Assembly: GCA_038030265.1 (NCBI GenBank)
Contig: CM075943.1
Location: 45,756,001-45,820,000 of the forward strand
Length of the DNA stretch: 64,000 nt
Origin: Corythucha ciliata
Lineage: Eukaryota; Arthropoda; Insecta; Hemiptera; Tingidae
Reading direction: 5' to 3'
Position 1 is the stretch's first letter. Every line of letters starts with the position of its first letter. The translations under genes were made by a program, and so were the position numbers. Below, piece by piece: positions 21,901 to 34,530 of this stretch. The notes below the pieces were generated by a model. It saw only the letters and a program-made list of their open reading frames with translations. It made no database searches and was not told the origin of the DNA.

Positions 21901-24900
21901 TTAAAATATAACAAAAACCCTCTAAATTCAGATGTTTGATCAGCCAATCAAGCAAATGATTTTCAGATGAGTGAAATTCGCCGGACAGGGGATTACCCTG
22001 AGTCACTCGGATGGCGTAATTGGGCCTTTTGGAGTTCGCGCATTTCCTCTCAACCCTGGGATTAAGGTCCCCCTTCCCATTCTATTACGAAACGTACGAT
22101 CCGAAAGTTTATTTAACAAACTTGTACTACAGTGGTGACCGACCGATAGAACTTTTCAAAAAAAAAAAAAAACCCCTCGCTCATCCTATAAACAAGTCAA
22201 ACAAAATTGAATTGTTAGAAAGCTTACTGTGGGGGGGTCGGAGGTTTTTTGCGGCCCTATAGGTTTATAATATGGGTGGGTGGGTGTTGAAAGTCAAATC
22301 ATTTTTCCGCTTGCCTCTCGTAAAATCCATATTCAAAAACATTTTTTCTCCTGGTCAATTTCAACAGGCGGTGCGGCGTGAAAAATGTTAGTCGGGAGTG
22401 GCGAGGGGGGGGATGAACAATTCTGTAGCAATCAAATCATCACCCCGCAGACAAAAATACGTAGACGTACGTAATGTGTAACTTTTTTTCGAGTACTCCC
22501 AAAAAAAGGATTGTTGGTGCGGCGGCGGCGGCGGGGGGGGGTCTCATTCAATCAGCTTGCGTGGGTTTTTCCCATCGTTGTAACTTCATTGTCTTTGAAA
22601 ACCTGCGAAATGATCAATTCAATGGTCCGAATGAATAAATTCTCTAGCGATGGGGGAGAGTCTGGTTTTTCACGCCAGAAGCCTCCTTTTTACTATTAAA
22701 AACAATATATTCCTCCAGTGTCAAAAGAAATAATTTATTGTCCTTACAGCGGTTTGCGCTGGGACCACCAAGTGCCCCCCTCCACCATGAAAAGTGGTTG
22801 TCTCATTGTCTCTTCCCTTCTCCTGCACCCCTGGAAGCCCTTTTTACTTTTAACCCCGCATTCAATTTTCCAACACAATTGAATTTCTTCAAAGCAATAG
22901 TAAAATGCAGAGAGGTGGTTGGGGAGGGGGTGAGAAACAGACTTTTAAAGCAATTTCTCACGTATTGAGTTCTGTCGGCGAGAAAGAGAGCGTTTTCAGA
23001 TTTAACGAAGCGCGTAAATCAGGTGGCCGGGGGCAAAGATAAACAGAAAGAGATAGGAAAAACGGATTCGTTCGCTATAGAGTTTTAAAGGTGGTGAAGA
23101 GGGTGAAAAATCACGCCCCCCCCCCTCTATTTGTAATAATATTTTTCTATGAGCCAAACCTTTCTTCAACCCTTATTGTCATGCGTCGCCTTGTTCTCCT
23201 TTTTGTTTGTTTTGTAAAATCCCACCTTGAACGGGAGATAAACACGAATAGGGACACGACGTGATGGTGGGGAGGGGATCTCCTTCTTGCCGTGGGAAAA
23301 CCGACCTTCCCATAAGATAGCCCCTTATTTATAGGATGAATGTTGGTGTCGCTTCGACTCTGGAAAAGCGCGCATTTCACCATAAATCACAAGATATGGC
23401 TTTCATCTACCACACCGTGCTTCCTCTCTCTCTGTCCAATGTATCTCACCCGGCCCATCTTTCCATTCAGCATCTTGCTCTTTTTATCTCACTCTCTTAT
23501 TATTGATTCGCTCTCATTCAGTCATTACAGATTATTATTAGCGCTGTGAAATTCAATTTTTGGGCGCTCTAATTTTACCTAAAATGCCGGCAGAAAGTTT
23601 TAAAGTAAAGCATCTTGCATGTAAATTCGTATTTAATAAGGTCTTAGGACCGGAAAACAGCGTAAATAAACTCCGAAGCCCACCAACTTTAGCGCATAAA
23701 TTATTCACAGCCACGAAATTCACGCATCTAATCCTTCTCCAGGCCCCCTCACAAACCATCTTGTACTTAAAAATGAGCCTTCCCTTTTGAAATATACTGC
23801 ACCGGTTTTCTTGAGAATTTCTTCTCCGCTCTTTACCAGTTTCTTTTTTTTTATCCTTTCACTTGTGCACTCCACTTTCTGAATAAACTTCTCTTTTTTG
23901 TTACTTCTTCTTCACTCCCGGGTCCGCCCCCTCCCCTCTTGCCACACTAAAAGCAAACATTACACGGACAGCGTAAGGAATTTCAATCCTTCCCCCCCCC
24001 CTCTCTCATACATTGGTTTACAACTCGTGTAGAGCTTTTATTGCACAGTATACCACCATTCAGCTCAAAACCTTTTTCGCACTATACACACCTTTGTCGC
24101 TTGAAAAGTACGGCGATGTGGTTGGAGTGGGGGAGGGGACAGCTTAATGCGAACCACGAGTCGATAACATTCGATATTCAAACCGCGTTCCCATTTTACG
24201 GGATGCTAAAAGAAGTCTCTCCAATGGTGAAACCGGTCCCGATGGAGGGGCTCCATGTTCCAGGAAAACTCGATTCATTTGTCTTTTTTTGTTAAAAAGA
24301 CAAGGAAATAAGAGAGAGTTTCTGTCTTTAAGGCCATCAGATAGTAATAAAAAAGTTGAAGAAAACTTTGGGAGGAGTACAATTTACTCTTATCTTTGAT
24401 TTATAAACCAAAGTTAAATAATGTTAATTTGTTTCGCATCAAACTTCACAAAAAAGTGACTCGAGATTTTATCTCAAAGGGGGAGGGAGTAATCATATTT
24501 TATACGGAAGCAACCCTGTCGGGGTATTACCAGCGCGATGGACGTAAACTGTTCACATCACATTTTTATTTTCCAATGAATCCCCCCACCCTGTCAAAAT
24601 GGCTCCTATGAATCAATTGTATGTTGCTTTTACTGTCACAAATCTTCTATCCTGCCGAAAAAGCACGGGACAAATTTACGTTTTTTTTCTCCCAACCTAT
24701 AGTAGTTCATCCTTTCGTGGCTGAAAATGCCCCGTAATATCGAGTATTGAAGGCCAGAATATCCTTCTCGTCAGAGATCTCCAGGGGAATAACAATGGAA
24801 TGTTTCCAGTTTCATTCATTCTATCCCTCGCCTTTCGTGTCTCGAGAGACTAGGGCTTCTCTGGATTTTCTTTGAGAAAAATAGGCGAAACAGTAGGAGC

Positions 24901-25009
24901 TCACACTAGTACAATACAAGGGGTGTATTTTGTTGTTTAAAATGTTGTACTGATGAAGCCCGTGAAGTTGTGTGCAACTACCTAGGGTTTCAGATTGTGA
25001 AGCAAATGG
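21901..25009. other. No gene recognised
   Basis: About 3 kb of non-coding sequence with G- and C-runs (for example near 22410, 22533, 23116 and 23992). Open frames are short and compositionally biased, and I found no repeats with recognisable ends. Confidence 0.55.
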
Positions 25010-25239
25010 ACTTGGCGAAGACGACATCTCGGTCAAATAGGCACGGGAGACCGGACGAAGTGACATGGACAAGGGGGGGGATGGAGGGACACAGAAGATA
25101 TCAAGAGTTTACGGACGGTTCAAAAATCGGAGCCGGGATAGGAAAGGCAGGGTCGGGCATATGTACATCCCCTGAATGGGGGTGGCAGAGAGCCTGACAT
25201 TGGGGAGAAAGGCGACGGTGTTCCAGGTGGAGGTTGCGG
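25010..25239 (+). pseudogene. Non-LTR element RNase H, left half (split by hAT)
   Basis: The plus-strand frame contains YQEFTDGSKIGAGIGKAGSG, the first RNase H motif (TDGS), and then FQVEVAA, the start of the second motif. The domain is cut exactly at the left end of the hAT-like insertion and resumes at 35267. Upstream reverse transcriptase is not recognisable here. Confidence 0.7.
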
Positions 25240-25385
25240 CAGGTGTGGGCAAAATACTTTGAAAATGTATTTTAAATACAAAGGCCAAAATACTTTCAAA
25301 AATGTATTTTAAATACTGAAATACAAATACCTTTTGAATTGTATTTTGAATAAAATACAAATACAATTTAAAATACTTTTCAAAA
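25240..25385. repeat. hAT left terminal and subterminal repeat
   Basis: Terminal CAGGTGTGGGCAA followed by repeated AAATAC/GTATTT motifs that mirror 35090-35258. Confidence 0.8.
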
Positions 25386-25724
25386 ATTCGATTTCGACGG
25401 CAGATAGTGCGAAAAACACGAAAAATAAATAATTCAAAAATATCAGGTCCTTCAATAGACAAGTTGGCAAAATGTAGCAGCGCGAAATGGCGCCGCGCCG
25501 CGATGCGCAAAGAAAAGTAGGCAAGTTGTCACGAAGTATTTAGTACCGAACCGGCGGGCACTGGTGGATCGTGAGCTGAAAAGGAGGTGAGGTGGACCTA
25601 TATCGGGGCCCGGGGCGGAAATCTTCAAAAGGCCCCTAAAAGTCTCTAACTATACATAAAACCTCTACTGGTAACCTCTAAGGCCTTTTCCTAATTTTAG
25701 CCATGGCCTTTTCCATATGTTGTA

Positions 25725-26882
25725 GGCAAATTACCGCTATTTCCACAGTCTATCCGCTAAACAGCGCTTATGCCAAGTTTAAACTGCGAATTTCTCAATT
25801 TTAGCCGCGAATGAGTGCTTTTTGTCAACTTTAACAGCAAATTAGCGCTTTTCGCCGCAAATTAGCAACTGATTAGCGGGGTAATCCCCCCACCAACATA
25901 AAGACATAAATATGCGCTTTTCCTCAACTTTAGCAGCTAAGTAGATTTGGTATCCTGTGAATCAGCGATGTTTCTTCAACTTTCCTCGAGTTGGCGTTTT
26001 CCACAATTTTAGCTGCAAATCAGCGATTTTTTCTAGCGGTTTACTCAGTATGAGCTGAAAATTACTCAATATTAGCCGTAAAATTCTCGAAATGTTTACC
26101 ACAAATTAGCATTTTTTGTTCACCGTAACCATACACTGCGGAATAGCGATTTCGTCTCAGTTTTAGCCGCGAAGTCTCCCAAGGAAGCCGCGAATTAACG
26201 TATTTCCAATTTTTGACGCAAATTTAAATGTGTCTCAATTTTTTAGCCGTAAATTAGCGCTTTTTCGTAATTTTAGCAGTGCAGTAGCTATTTCTAGCCC
26301 GTGTATTAGCGAACTTTGTTCATTTTAGCCACGAATTGGCGTTTTCCGATATTTTTACTGCAAATCGGCAATTCTTCCATTTTTGACTGTGAATTAGCAC
26401 TTTTTGTTTCAATTTAGGCTGAAAATTAACTTTTCTCTTTATTCTAGCCAGAATAATTACTGATTTTCTCTATATTAGCCGCAAATTGGCACCGCATTAG
26501 TAATTTTTTCAATTTTAATTACATGTAGAATATGGCTTCATCTCAGTTCTAGCTTCTAGCCGTGAATCAGTGTTTTTTCTTTTACTTATAACCATGAATT
26601 TGCCGTTTACCTCAATTTCAGCCACAAAGTTGTTGTCAGAAGGCGGAATTAGAAATTCCAACACACTTTATCCGCGATTATTTTCCTCAATTTTAGCCGT
26701 AAATTCGCGTTTTTTTCAACTTTAGCCGCTTTGAAGCGTTTCTATGTATAATCTGTGAATTCGCGAATTACTTTAATTTTTCAGTCACGAATTCGTGATT
26801 TCCTCAAATGTTAGCCGGGTGTAACACTTTTTCCCAATTTGAGCTGAAAACGAGAGTTTTTATTTATTTATGACAGGCTAAT
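25725..26882 (+). repeat. Diverged ~30-bp minisatellite, block 1
   Basis: About 35 degenerate units with a consensus near TTTTAGCCGCGAATTAGCG followed by a T-rich spacer such as CTTTTTCTCAA. Unit length varies between about 28 and 36 bases, and no open frame runs through. The same unit recurs at 11.8, 34.0, 39.6 (reversed), 50.9 and 53.1 kb. The nested transposon at 26887 interrupts this block, and unit-like sequence continues on its far side. Confidence 0.75.
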
Positions 26883-26886
26883 TATA

Positions 26887-27233
26887 TAGTCCAGTCAAAT
26901 CGTATAAAAAAAAAACCCATACGTGGACAAAAATCTCGTCTTTGATTTTTTCACTTTTTTCTATGTTTTTTGGGGCGAGGAACACGAATCTGAAGAAATC
27001 CAACAAAATTTCCTTGTGCGTGTTGAGAAAATCGCGAAAAACTGCTAATTTTTGGCACTTTTTTCAGTTTTTCGCTTGCAACTCCTCAATGACGCATTCT
27101 ACAGAAAATTGTACCCTGTTCTTTTTTGAAGAGCATCAAGTTCTGCGTCGAATCATATTTTCTTTTGTCACAATTGACCCAGCCGTTTCACCGGTATTGA
27201 TTTTTTTAAATGGTCATTTTTAGCCGCTTTTGG
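26887..27233 (+). repeat. Academ-like left terminal inverted repeat
   Basis: Matches the reverse complement of 32632-32968 along its whole length with about 90 percent identity by eye. It contains shared blocks such as GGACAAAAATCTCGTCTT and ACAGAAAATTGTACCCTG. Confidence 0.9.
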
Positions 27234-27339
27234 AAAAATGTGTGAAAAAATAAAAATAGTTCAACTCTCGAGTGATGTAATCTATGACGCTACCTACAAT
27301 ACTGGTGACGTTATGACGCAATAGAGAGGAAGTCTGACT

Positions 27340-27392
27340 GTATATACTATGTATATACTATATATACACTATGTATATACTATGTATATACT
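27340..27392. repeat. TATATAC-type short tandem repeat
   Basis: Repeated TATATACTATG units directly upstream of the transposase-like frame. They may include its promoter, but nothing proves this. Confidence 0.6.
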
Positions 27393-27408
27393 TTAAAAAC
27401 AAGTGAGA

Positions 27409-30400
27409 ATGAATGAAGAATTTTGTGCAGTGAATCTTGCTTGTAAAAATGACGTACTTATGCTTATGCCCGTCTGGCAGGGTGACGTCCAGAAGGAAGA
27501 GCTATTATGGAGACGCATTCGTTGCTTTACGTACTGTTTAGTTCGAAGCGTTTGTTTTTCAAATACAAAGCAAAGAATGCTTGGTGAAATGTCTGTGCGC
27601 GATTGCTTGATTTGTGACGGACCCTTAAGGGATGGTTCACCCACAGTTGTAGTTAGAGAAGGATTAAAAACTTTAACAGCGGCAAGCAATGAAAGGGAGG
27701 ACGGCAAGAGCGTTAAGTTCAAGTGTGAGAACAGTCTTGAACTGCACGTCAAATGCAGGAAGAGCTATGTAAATGATCGCATGATTGCTGCAGCTGTGAG
27801 GAGATTGAGGTATGATTCAGGTCGCGCTATGTCACCCAGATACTCCTTCAACTTCAGGACCTACTGTTGCATTTGCGGTGAGGAAATACCTGATGATTAC
27901 GAAGAGAAACAGAAAAAACTTCCCTTATTCCGCCGTGATCCTATTATTCCTGTATTAACCAAAGGTGTCAGAAGTTCTATCCTGGATTCAGCAAAAGCAT
28001 GGAACGACGACTTTACTCGGGCAATAGTTCATCGTCTAGAGCCAATCACGGACTTGCATGCTGCAGGTGGGAGATACCATTTGTCTTGTAAGAAGAAACT
28101 GGATCTTAAGAAATTCAAAACTGTTGAGGGGCGAGGACGGCCTCGTAATTCAATCGTTCCTCCAACTCAGAAGTTGCTCGTTGTGAGATTTCATGTGCTC
28201 TGTGTCCCCCTCCAAAAATAGAAGAAGACAAATTTGCTCATTGTGTCTACGACAACGCCGACTTCAATATCCAGACCCTAGATGGACACAAAACGTTTCA
28301 CGTCATGGGTGGCATTGTGTTGGTAACGCCTAAAAAAGCAGCGGTCCCAGGACAAAGATTCAGTAGAATATTGAAATTACCATCTGCAAAAGAGGTGGCA
28401 GGTATTGGTTCCATCACACTACTACCATATCATGGGGGCGGAAGTGGAGGCTTGAAGGACGTGGAGATTCAGGCTGTCGGAGAAAAATTCTCACCGATGA
28501 ACATCGTACTTCCAACAACACCCGACCTCCTGTGGCTTTATAGCAAAGCCACAGGTTTACCTGGCACGGGAGGCTGGAATGGATTCATGGAGAAAATGAA
28601 TAAAGGGTTGCCTTATGAAACCACCTTTGTCGCCTGTCAACCTTTCATAAACGCACCACCAAGTGATTTCGACACCGTTTATACATCGTTGGTTTGCGCC
28701 AAGCAGACAACTTTGTCAATGGGCCAAGCGACGGCAATTGCGACGTTCGATCAGCCCCTCTACCTGAAAGCTCGCGAAATCATAGCAACTAACCCCAACG
28801 AGTTCCCAAACGTAGTCGTACGACTAGGTGGGTTTCACCTCATCATGTCCTTCATGGGAGCGATCGGATACATCATGGAAGGGAGCGGCCTGAGCGAGCT
28901 GTTCAGCCCGATTTACGCTGTTAACAGCACTGCAAAGATAATGACCGGTCATTCCTACGCACGTGCTATTAGGGCACACTTTCTCACTCATAGAAGCCTG
29001 GCTTGCGTCATAATGAAATCTATATGGAGGTTGATTCTGAACTTCACTTTAGAGCACAAGAGCTTTTGTACGGTGGCGACCGAAGTGAAATAAATAGCAA
29101 TCATGTAGACGGAGTGTTGAAGGAACTGTCAACCAAATTTAGCGAGACACTCATTGAGCTGTCAAAGTGTGGAAGTACAGCGCAATTATGAATAAAGTAC
29201 TTCGAGATGGTTACTCTTCTAAAACTACTTATTGAGGCCGAGAGAAAATGTGATTGGGGACTGCATTATAGAACTATTTTCTTCATGCTCCCGTATTTCC
29301 ATTCAAGTGGACATTACCTCTACGCCAAGTGTGCGCACCTGTATCTTCAGGACATGCTTGGTTTGGAAAAAAAAATGCCGCAAGAAGAGTACATGCGATT
29401 CACTGATGGAGGAGCCTTCACAGTTCGCAGGAGTGACAAACTGTGGTGTGGCACTTTTACAGATCAGACTATAGAGCAAGTACTTATGAGAAGCATCAAA
29501 GTTGAGGGTGGACTGACCAGATCGCGAAACCTTTCTGACAGCGTTGCCACCAGATGGTTGCTAGGACACGCAGCCATGGCTCAGATAGCTGACGTCGTTG
29601 AATCCTTCTGTGGGGTTCATTTTCAGACCAGTGAACAGCATATTGATAGCAGGGAGTCCAGAGTTGAAAGGGACACGTCAGACTCGATGAAACTCATTGA
29701 ATGGTTGGAGAGTCACTACCCTTTTCCACAGACTAAACAGATCATCTCTGTGAGCACCGGAATAGTTGGAGATGAACGTGTCAACTGCCGTCGTGCGAGA
29801 GAGCTTGGCCAGAATGGTTTGGCGAAAATAATAGGTTTGAACTTCAAGACAGTCAAATTCCACAGAAATGATCGAGTGAAGCCTCTCTCCGTGATGCACT
29901 CAGCAATTAAAATTCTTGACAAGGAAATAATTGTCGATCCCACCACATTATACCACCGAATGACCATCATCAAACAAACTGAAGAGGAATTAAAGGAGTT
30001 CCTGCAGTACGAGTTGAGTCCATACCCGACTTCTCTCTTTCATGAAGGGTCCATGAGGAAAGGCACTAAATCCAGTCTATACAATTGTTTCCGCCCCTTG
30101 CCCGACTCCCAAATACCCGAAGATACCCGTCATGTAATAGATGGGGGTTTTTTACTACACAGAGTGATGTGGGGATACGGATCAACGTTTAATCAAATTT
30201 GCGACTCCTACATCTCTTACTTGAACCGACACTTCAATAACCCCATCGTGGTTTTTGACGGATACCCTGAAGACCGCAGTGGAACAAAACATGCAGAACG
30301 GTTGAGAAGAGCCACAAAAAAACATTCGGCAGAAGTTTTGTTCACAGAAGATAAGAAGAGGTTTCCCAAGAGCACTTCTTGGGGAACGACAGTAATAAGA

Positions 30401-31541
30401 AGCGGTTCATCACTTTGCTGAAGACGAAACTTCATTCCTGCAACATCCCCACCAAGCAGGCAGAAGAAGACGGTGATAGGCTGATCATCACTACAGCAAT
30501 CCAGATATCCGCAGACACCAGCACTGTCACTGTGGTTGGGGAGGATGTCGACCTGCTAGTACTGCTGATAGGACTTTCAGCTCCTTACAACGTATACCTC
30601 ACGAAACCAGGCAGAGGAAAAGCCAAAACCGTATGGTTTCACCCCTCGAGCGTAGTCGGCAATAACATCCGTGACAACATCCTCTTCCTCCATGCAGTGA
30701 GCGGATGTGACACCACTTCCACCCTCTATGGCCAGGGAAAGGCAAAAACAATGAAAGTACTGGACAAACATCCTCAGCTTGCCTCCCAGCTCATCCTGTT
30801 CAATAAACCAGCCCATGATCCTGCATTCAACCTGGAATCAATGTTGAACAGTGGTGAGGATTTCATTGCAGCCCTGTATGGTGAAAAGGTAGGCGTTCCG
30901 CTGGATGAAGTGAGGTATAAAGTGTATAAAAGCGCAATTTCAAAGAGCTCTATGAAGATGGAGTCCATCCCCCCAACCACCGATGCTGCCCATCAACATC
31001 TCCTCAGAGTTTACATGCAGGTTCAGCTATGGCTTGGAGGGAAGCCACAGCCAGAAATGTATGGATGGAAGAAAACGATCAATGGGTTACATCCGGTGTT
31101 CACCACTAAACCACCAGCTTCGGAGAAATTGCTGTCCATTGTTGCGTGCAAATGCAGCAAAGGTTGTAACACCATGGCATGCAGCTGCAAGAAAGCTGGG
31201 ATATTTTGTTCCCGACTATGCGCCATCTGTGACGAGGGAGGATGCAACAATGCGGACAATACGGATATGGACGAGGATGTGGACGAAGATATCCAGATAG
31301 CTGACGAAGTAACAGATGTAGGTAAGCCTTCTTTACACATTATCTTTGGTACTAAATGCTTTCCAATGGAAACTACAATATTTAGACATTCACTGGATTA
31401 AACACTTCCACAATCATTGCACTATATTACTTCTACTCATTTTCAGATGACCTCCTCCACCCTAAAGACCCATCCCAAACTGACGATTCCGAACCAGGAC
31501 TGTTAAATCTCCCAGCCAAGAGGCCTCGACGAAGAAAATGA
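27409..31541 (+). pseudogene. Academ-like transposase: C2HC fingers, XPG-like nuclease, Cys8 finger
   Basis: Four frames join into one protein. Part 1 (27409-28170) has two zinc-binding motifs (CLICDGPL...HVKC and CCICGEEI...HLSC). A frameshift near 28175 leads to DNADFNIQTLDGHKTFH and a 260-residue core region; a second shift lies near 29010, then a TGA at 29189-29191. Next come nuclease motifs in XPG/FEN order: HVIDGGFLLHRV, VVFDGYPEDRSGTKHAERL, a shift near 30378, VVGEDVDLLVLL and SGCDTTSTLYGQGK. The finger at 31147-31230 follows C-x-C-x3-C-x4-C-x-C-x6-C-x3-C-x2-C. A 125-base intron (31322-31446) leads to a last exon ending AKRPRRRK, a likely nuclear signal. The start may be the ATG at 27409 or 27577. 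Confidence 0.78.
31322..31446 (+). other. Inferred GT-AG intron in Academ-like gene
   Basis: GTAAGC donor and TTTTCAG acceptor. Splicing keeps the frame and replaces a hydrophobic read-through tail with an acidic then basic C-terminus, stopping at 31539-31541. Confidence 0.65.
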
Positions 31542-31615
31542 GAGAAGCATTCATTTGCAACATCTTAAACTACATTATGCTGGATAATAATATCGTTTTT
31601 AGTTTTCAATTATTA

Positions 31616-31621
31616 AATAAA
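31616..31621 (+). terminator. Poly(A) signal AATAAA after Academ-like gene
   Basis: Canonical hexamer 75 bases after the stop codon of the spliced last exon. Confidence 0.5.
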
Positions 31622-32631
31622 TATAAAAAATCACTTGAAACGCGGCAAGCGTGCTCAATTCACAAACCGAATCAGACCACAACAGACCAGACAAACCATA
31701 CGGTAGATAAGGGGTGTCGTGATAAAAATGTGAGGGTTCAATTCCCAGACTTGAACCCTGTACAGTACACAAGGGGTGGTGGTGTGCTAATTGTGGTGGT
31801 GTTGTTGGGGTAAGTTTGTGGTTGTGGGTATGGGGACTTCCAGATGCTGTTCTGTACGGTATGTTGAGTTTCAACATTTCGGGACAAAGTTTATGGCTGT
31901 AGCCACTTTTTTTTTAACAAAACCTATTTTCGTCGCTCAGTACAGAATATTTTCCAGGCCTTGAAAAATCTGAAAAATATGGTTTCTGACAGTAAATTTC
32001 ACCAGCTTTTACTGAAAAATAATGCAATTTTCATCAAAAGCTTAGTTCGAAAGTTATAGGCAAAAACGTTCAGCTGAAGAATGGTGTTATTGGAAAATTA
32101 CTCATTTTTCAGATTTACCACTGCATTTTATTGCCACTTATCGGGGCTTTATAAAAACGCTGTACATGAATTCTTGTAGGAAATTTAACGAGCTTTCAGA
32201 TGAGTTCCATTAAAGTTTAATTGGATGGATAGTTTTTGAGTTGTAGGCCGCAATATGACAAAAAACGCTTTTTTTGCAGCAAATTTTAAATTGTTAGACG
32301 TTATGGCCATGTCTTACGTTAATCTTAAAATGAAATTTCACATAATAGGTCTGATAGCAAATTCAATCAGCTTTCAGATCGTTTCTTATAGAAAAAAAAT
32401 TGGACAACTAGTTCTCGAGCTATTGGCAAAAATGTGCAGAAAACCGTGGTTTTTGGCCCACCTTTTTTCGCATTTTTTGTTACATAACTGATACCACTGA
32501 TTTTTCCTGTAAGTTTCAAGGCTTTTCTCTTATGTAAAATTCAATTCTGAACAAATTTGATTTCTTGACATTTTTCGATTGGAACCGCCATTTTCAAGTT
32601 GCAGCTACCTTAGTCATTTTTATTAATTTTA
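31622..32631. other. Non-coding spacer inside Academ-like element
   Basis: AT-rich sequence between the poly(A) signal and the right inverted repeat. No gene seen. Confidence 0.6.
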
Positions 32632-32968
32632 CCAAAAGTGGCTAAAATTCACCATTTAAAAAAAATCAATACCAGTGAAACGGCTGGGTCAATTGTGACA
32701 AAAGAAAATATGATTCGACGCAGAACTTGATGCTCTTCAAAAAAGAACAGGGTACAATTTTCTGTAGAATGCGTCATTATGGAGTTGCAAACGAAAAACT
32801 GAAAAAAGTGCCAAAAATGAGCAGTTTTTCGCGAGTTTCTCAAAACGCACAAGGAAATTTTGTTGGATCTCTTCAGATTCGTGTTCCTCACCCCAAAAAA
32901 CATAAAATAAAGTCAAAAAATCGAAGACGAGATTTTTGTCCACGTGGAACTACCGTTTGACTGGACTA
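32632..32968 (-). repeat. Academ-like right terminal inverted repeat
   Basis: Inverted counterpart of 26887-27233, ending CTGGACTA next to TATA. Confidence 0.9.
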
Positions 32969-32972
32969 TATA

Positions 32973-34530
32973 GTGATTTTTTCAATATTAGCTGGTTTTG
33001 GCTTATTATTTCTCAATAATAAGTCTTTGTAATCGTATCGCAAAAAATTTTTTTTGACCCCCCCCCCCCTCAAAATTTGTAGTTTTACGTTTCAAAGTGC
33101 GTAGAATCCAAATCTGCAATAAAAAAAAAATGTCCGTCCGCCGTCCGGGCCATATCTCGCCCTAGGATTGCTCGGAAAAACTCGTTCTTTCGCACATAGA
33201 CTCCATTTGGGGTCTAGTTGGTCCTAACATCTGATCAGTTTGATCAAATAACTCCCTGGGGTTTTATGGGCCAAAAGCGGGTCCAAAATGGGGATTTTCA
33301 AAGGATTTGGGATCATAGGGGTGTGGGGTGTCGATTTTTTTGTAATTTCAAGCCGGATTTGACTACATCGATGAATAATAAACCCACAGTCGAAATAATA
33401 AGGCATTGTTCGATAATTCGCAGCGTTTTTCCTTCAATTTTTGTGTAACGGTCCAGCGTATCCTAAGTCCTCAAATCGCCCAAAATATCAAAATTAATAA
33501 ATTAATAACCCTCCCCTTCGTCCCATCCTAAATTCCCAATACAAAGAAACCCCCCAATTCCCCGCCATCCCCAGCTGTACGAATTGAGGGCAAAGGAAAT
33601 TCGGCGGCGTGAGAACCTGCAGCGGTCAGCAGACCCAAAAATATATAAGCGGGTGCAGCTCTGGACTCGCTCTCGCTCGCTCGTTCGCTCGCTTCGGTCT
33701 GGCTCGTCAACTCGTCACCACACGCTCGTCGCTCGGTCCAAGTCACCCAAACAGCCCCTCGGTCACTCGAACAGAAGCTACGTATTTGCGTTTTGTCAAT
33801 TTTTCAAGGTTTAGTGACTTTGTGGGTCGCGCTCTCTTCGGTATACAAAATAACGGCCAACGAAAAATTTAGAGATCTTTTTTATAACGACAATGAAAAA
33901 TTGGGAAAATACGAACTCGCGATCAAACTGATTTACGTTGTTTTTTTAACATAATATTTGTTATTTTTAAAAATGAAAATTGAGGTTTGTTAGCTGTTGG
34001 CCCGCTACAACTTTAACCAATTTTGGCCACGGGTTAGCGCTTTTAATCAATCTTAGCCAGTGCAGTAGGGATTCTTTCGTTTGTTTGGCGATTTTCCTCC
34101 ATTTTAGCCACGATTTGGCGTTTTCCTCATATTCAGCTGCAGTTAAGCCATTTTTTAGCAGCCAATTAGCACTTTTTTCTCAGTTTGAGTTGAAAATTAG
34201 TGTTTTTCTTAAAGTTGGCCCCGCTAATTATTATTTTTGTCAATTCTAGCCGCTTAGTTTTTTTAGGTTTTAGCCCGCGTGAGCAATTTTTTTCTACGGA
34301 TTAGCGCTGTTTCTCAGTTTGAGCCTCGATTCTTTCAGAAGCTATACAGATTTTCGTTTTCTCAATTTCAGCAGTGAAATAGCGTTTTCTGATAATTTGC
34401 AGCGAATTAGCACATTATCTATTCTCTTTTTTTTTATTAATAGGCGATTTTTCGCCATTTGAGTTGTGAATTTGCCATTTTGGTCCAGTTTAAACTCGAA
34501 TTAGCGTTGTTTTTCGCAATAATTGCCACG
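32973..34530 (+). repeat. hAT interior: minisatellite block 2 and unknown sequence
   Basis: Minisatellite-like units resume directly after the nested transposon (32975-33030) and again at 33990-34530. Between them is unrecognised sequence with 12 C at 33058-33069 and a TATA-like promoter candidate at 33638-33660. Confidence 0.6.
33638..33730 (+). promoter_or_regulatory. TATA-like box with CTCG-rich downstream tract
   Basis: AAAATATATAAGCGGGTGCA is a good TATA-box context, followed about 25 bases later by a CTCG/CGCT-rich low-complexity tract. No convincing coding frame follows, so it may be a relic promoter. Confidence 0.3.

Larger units (their letters stand above)
26887..32968 (+). mobile_element. 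Academ-like DNA transposon with XPG-like nuclease, 6.1 kb
   Basis: A transposase-like gene lies between long inverted repeats of about 340 bases (26887-27233 and 32632-32968) that begin TAGTCCAGTC. TATA lies outside both ends, which could be a 4-bp target duplication or part of palindromic ends. The encoded protein has C2HC-type fingers, an XPG/PIN-type nuclease and an eight-cysteine finger. From memory this matches the Academ superfamily (XPG-bearing branch). The copy carries three frameshifts and one stop, so it is inactive. It sits inside the minisatellite interior of the hAT-like element. Confidence 0.75.

Noticed and set aside
25725..26882. CRISPR array
   Set aside because: The repeat units are degenerate and of variable length with no conserved spacing, there are no cas genes, and the DNA is eukaryotic.
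27409..31541. Interpreting the XPG-like protein as a host DNA-repair gene
   Set aside because: Long inverted repeats bound it, frames are broken, and the extra fingers and length do not fit FEN1/XPG/EXO1/GEN1.
32649..32903. Open frames within the Academ-like inverted repeats (also 26942-27223)
   Set aside because: They are the two copies of the terminal inverted repeat read in mirror frames, without coding motifs.
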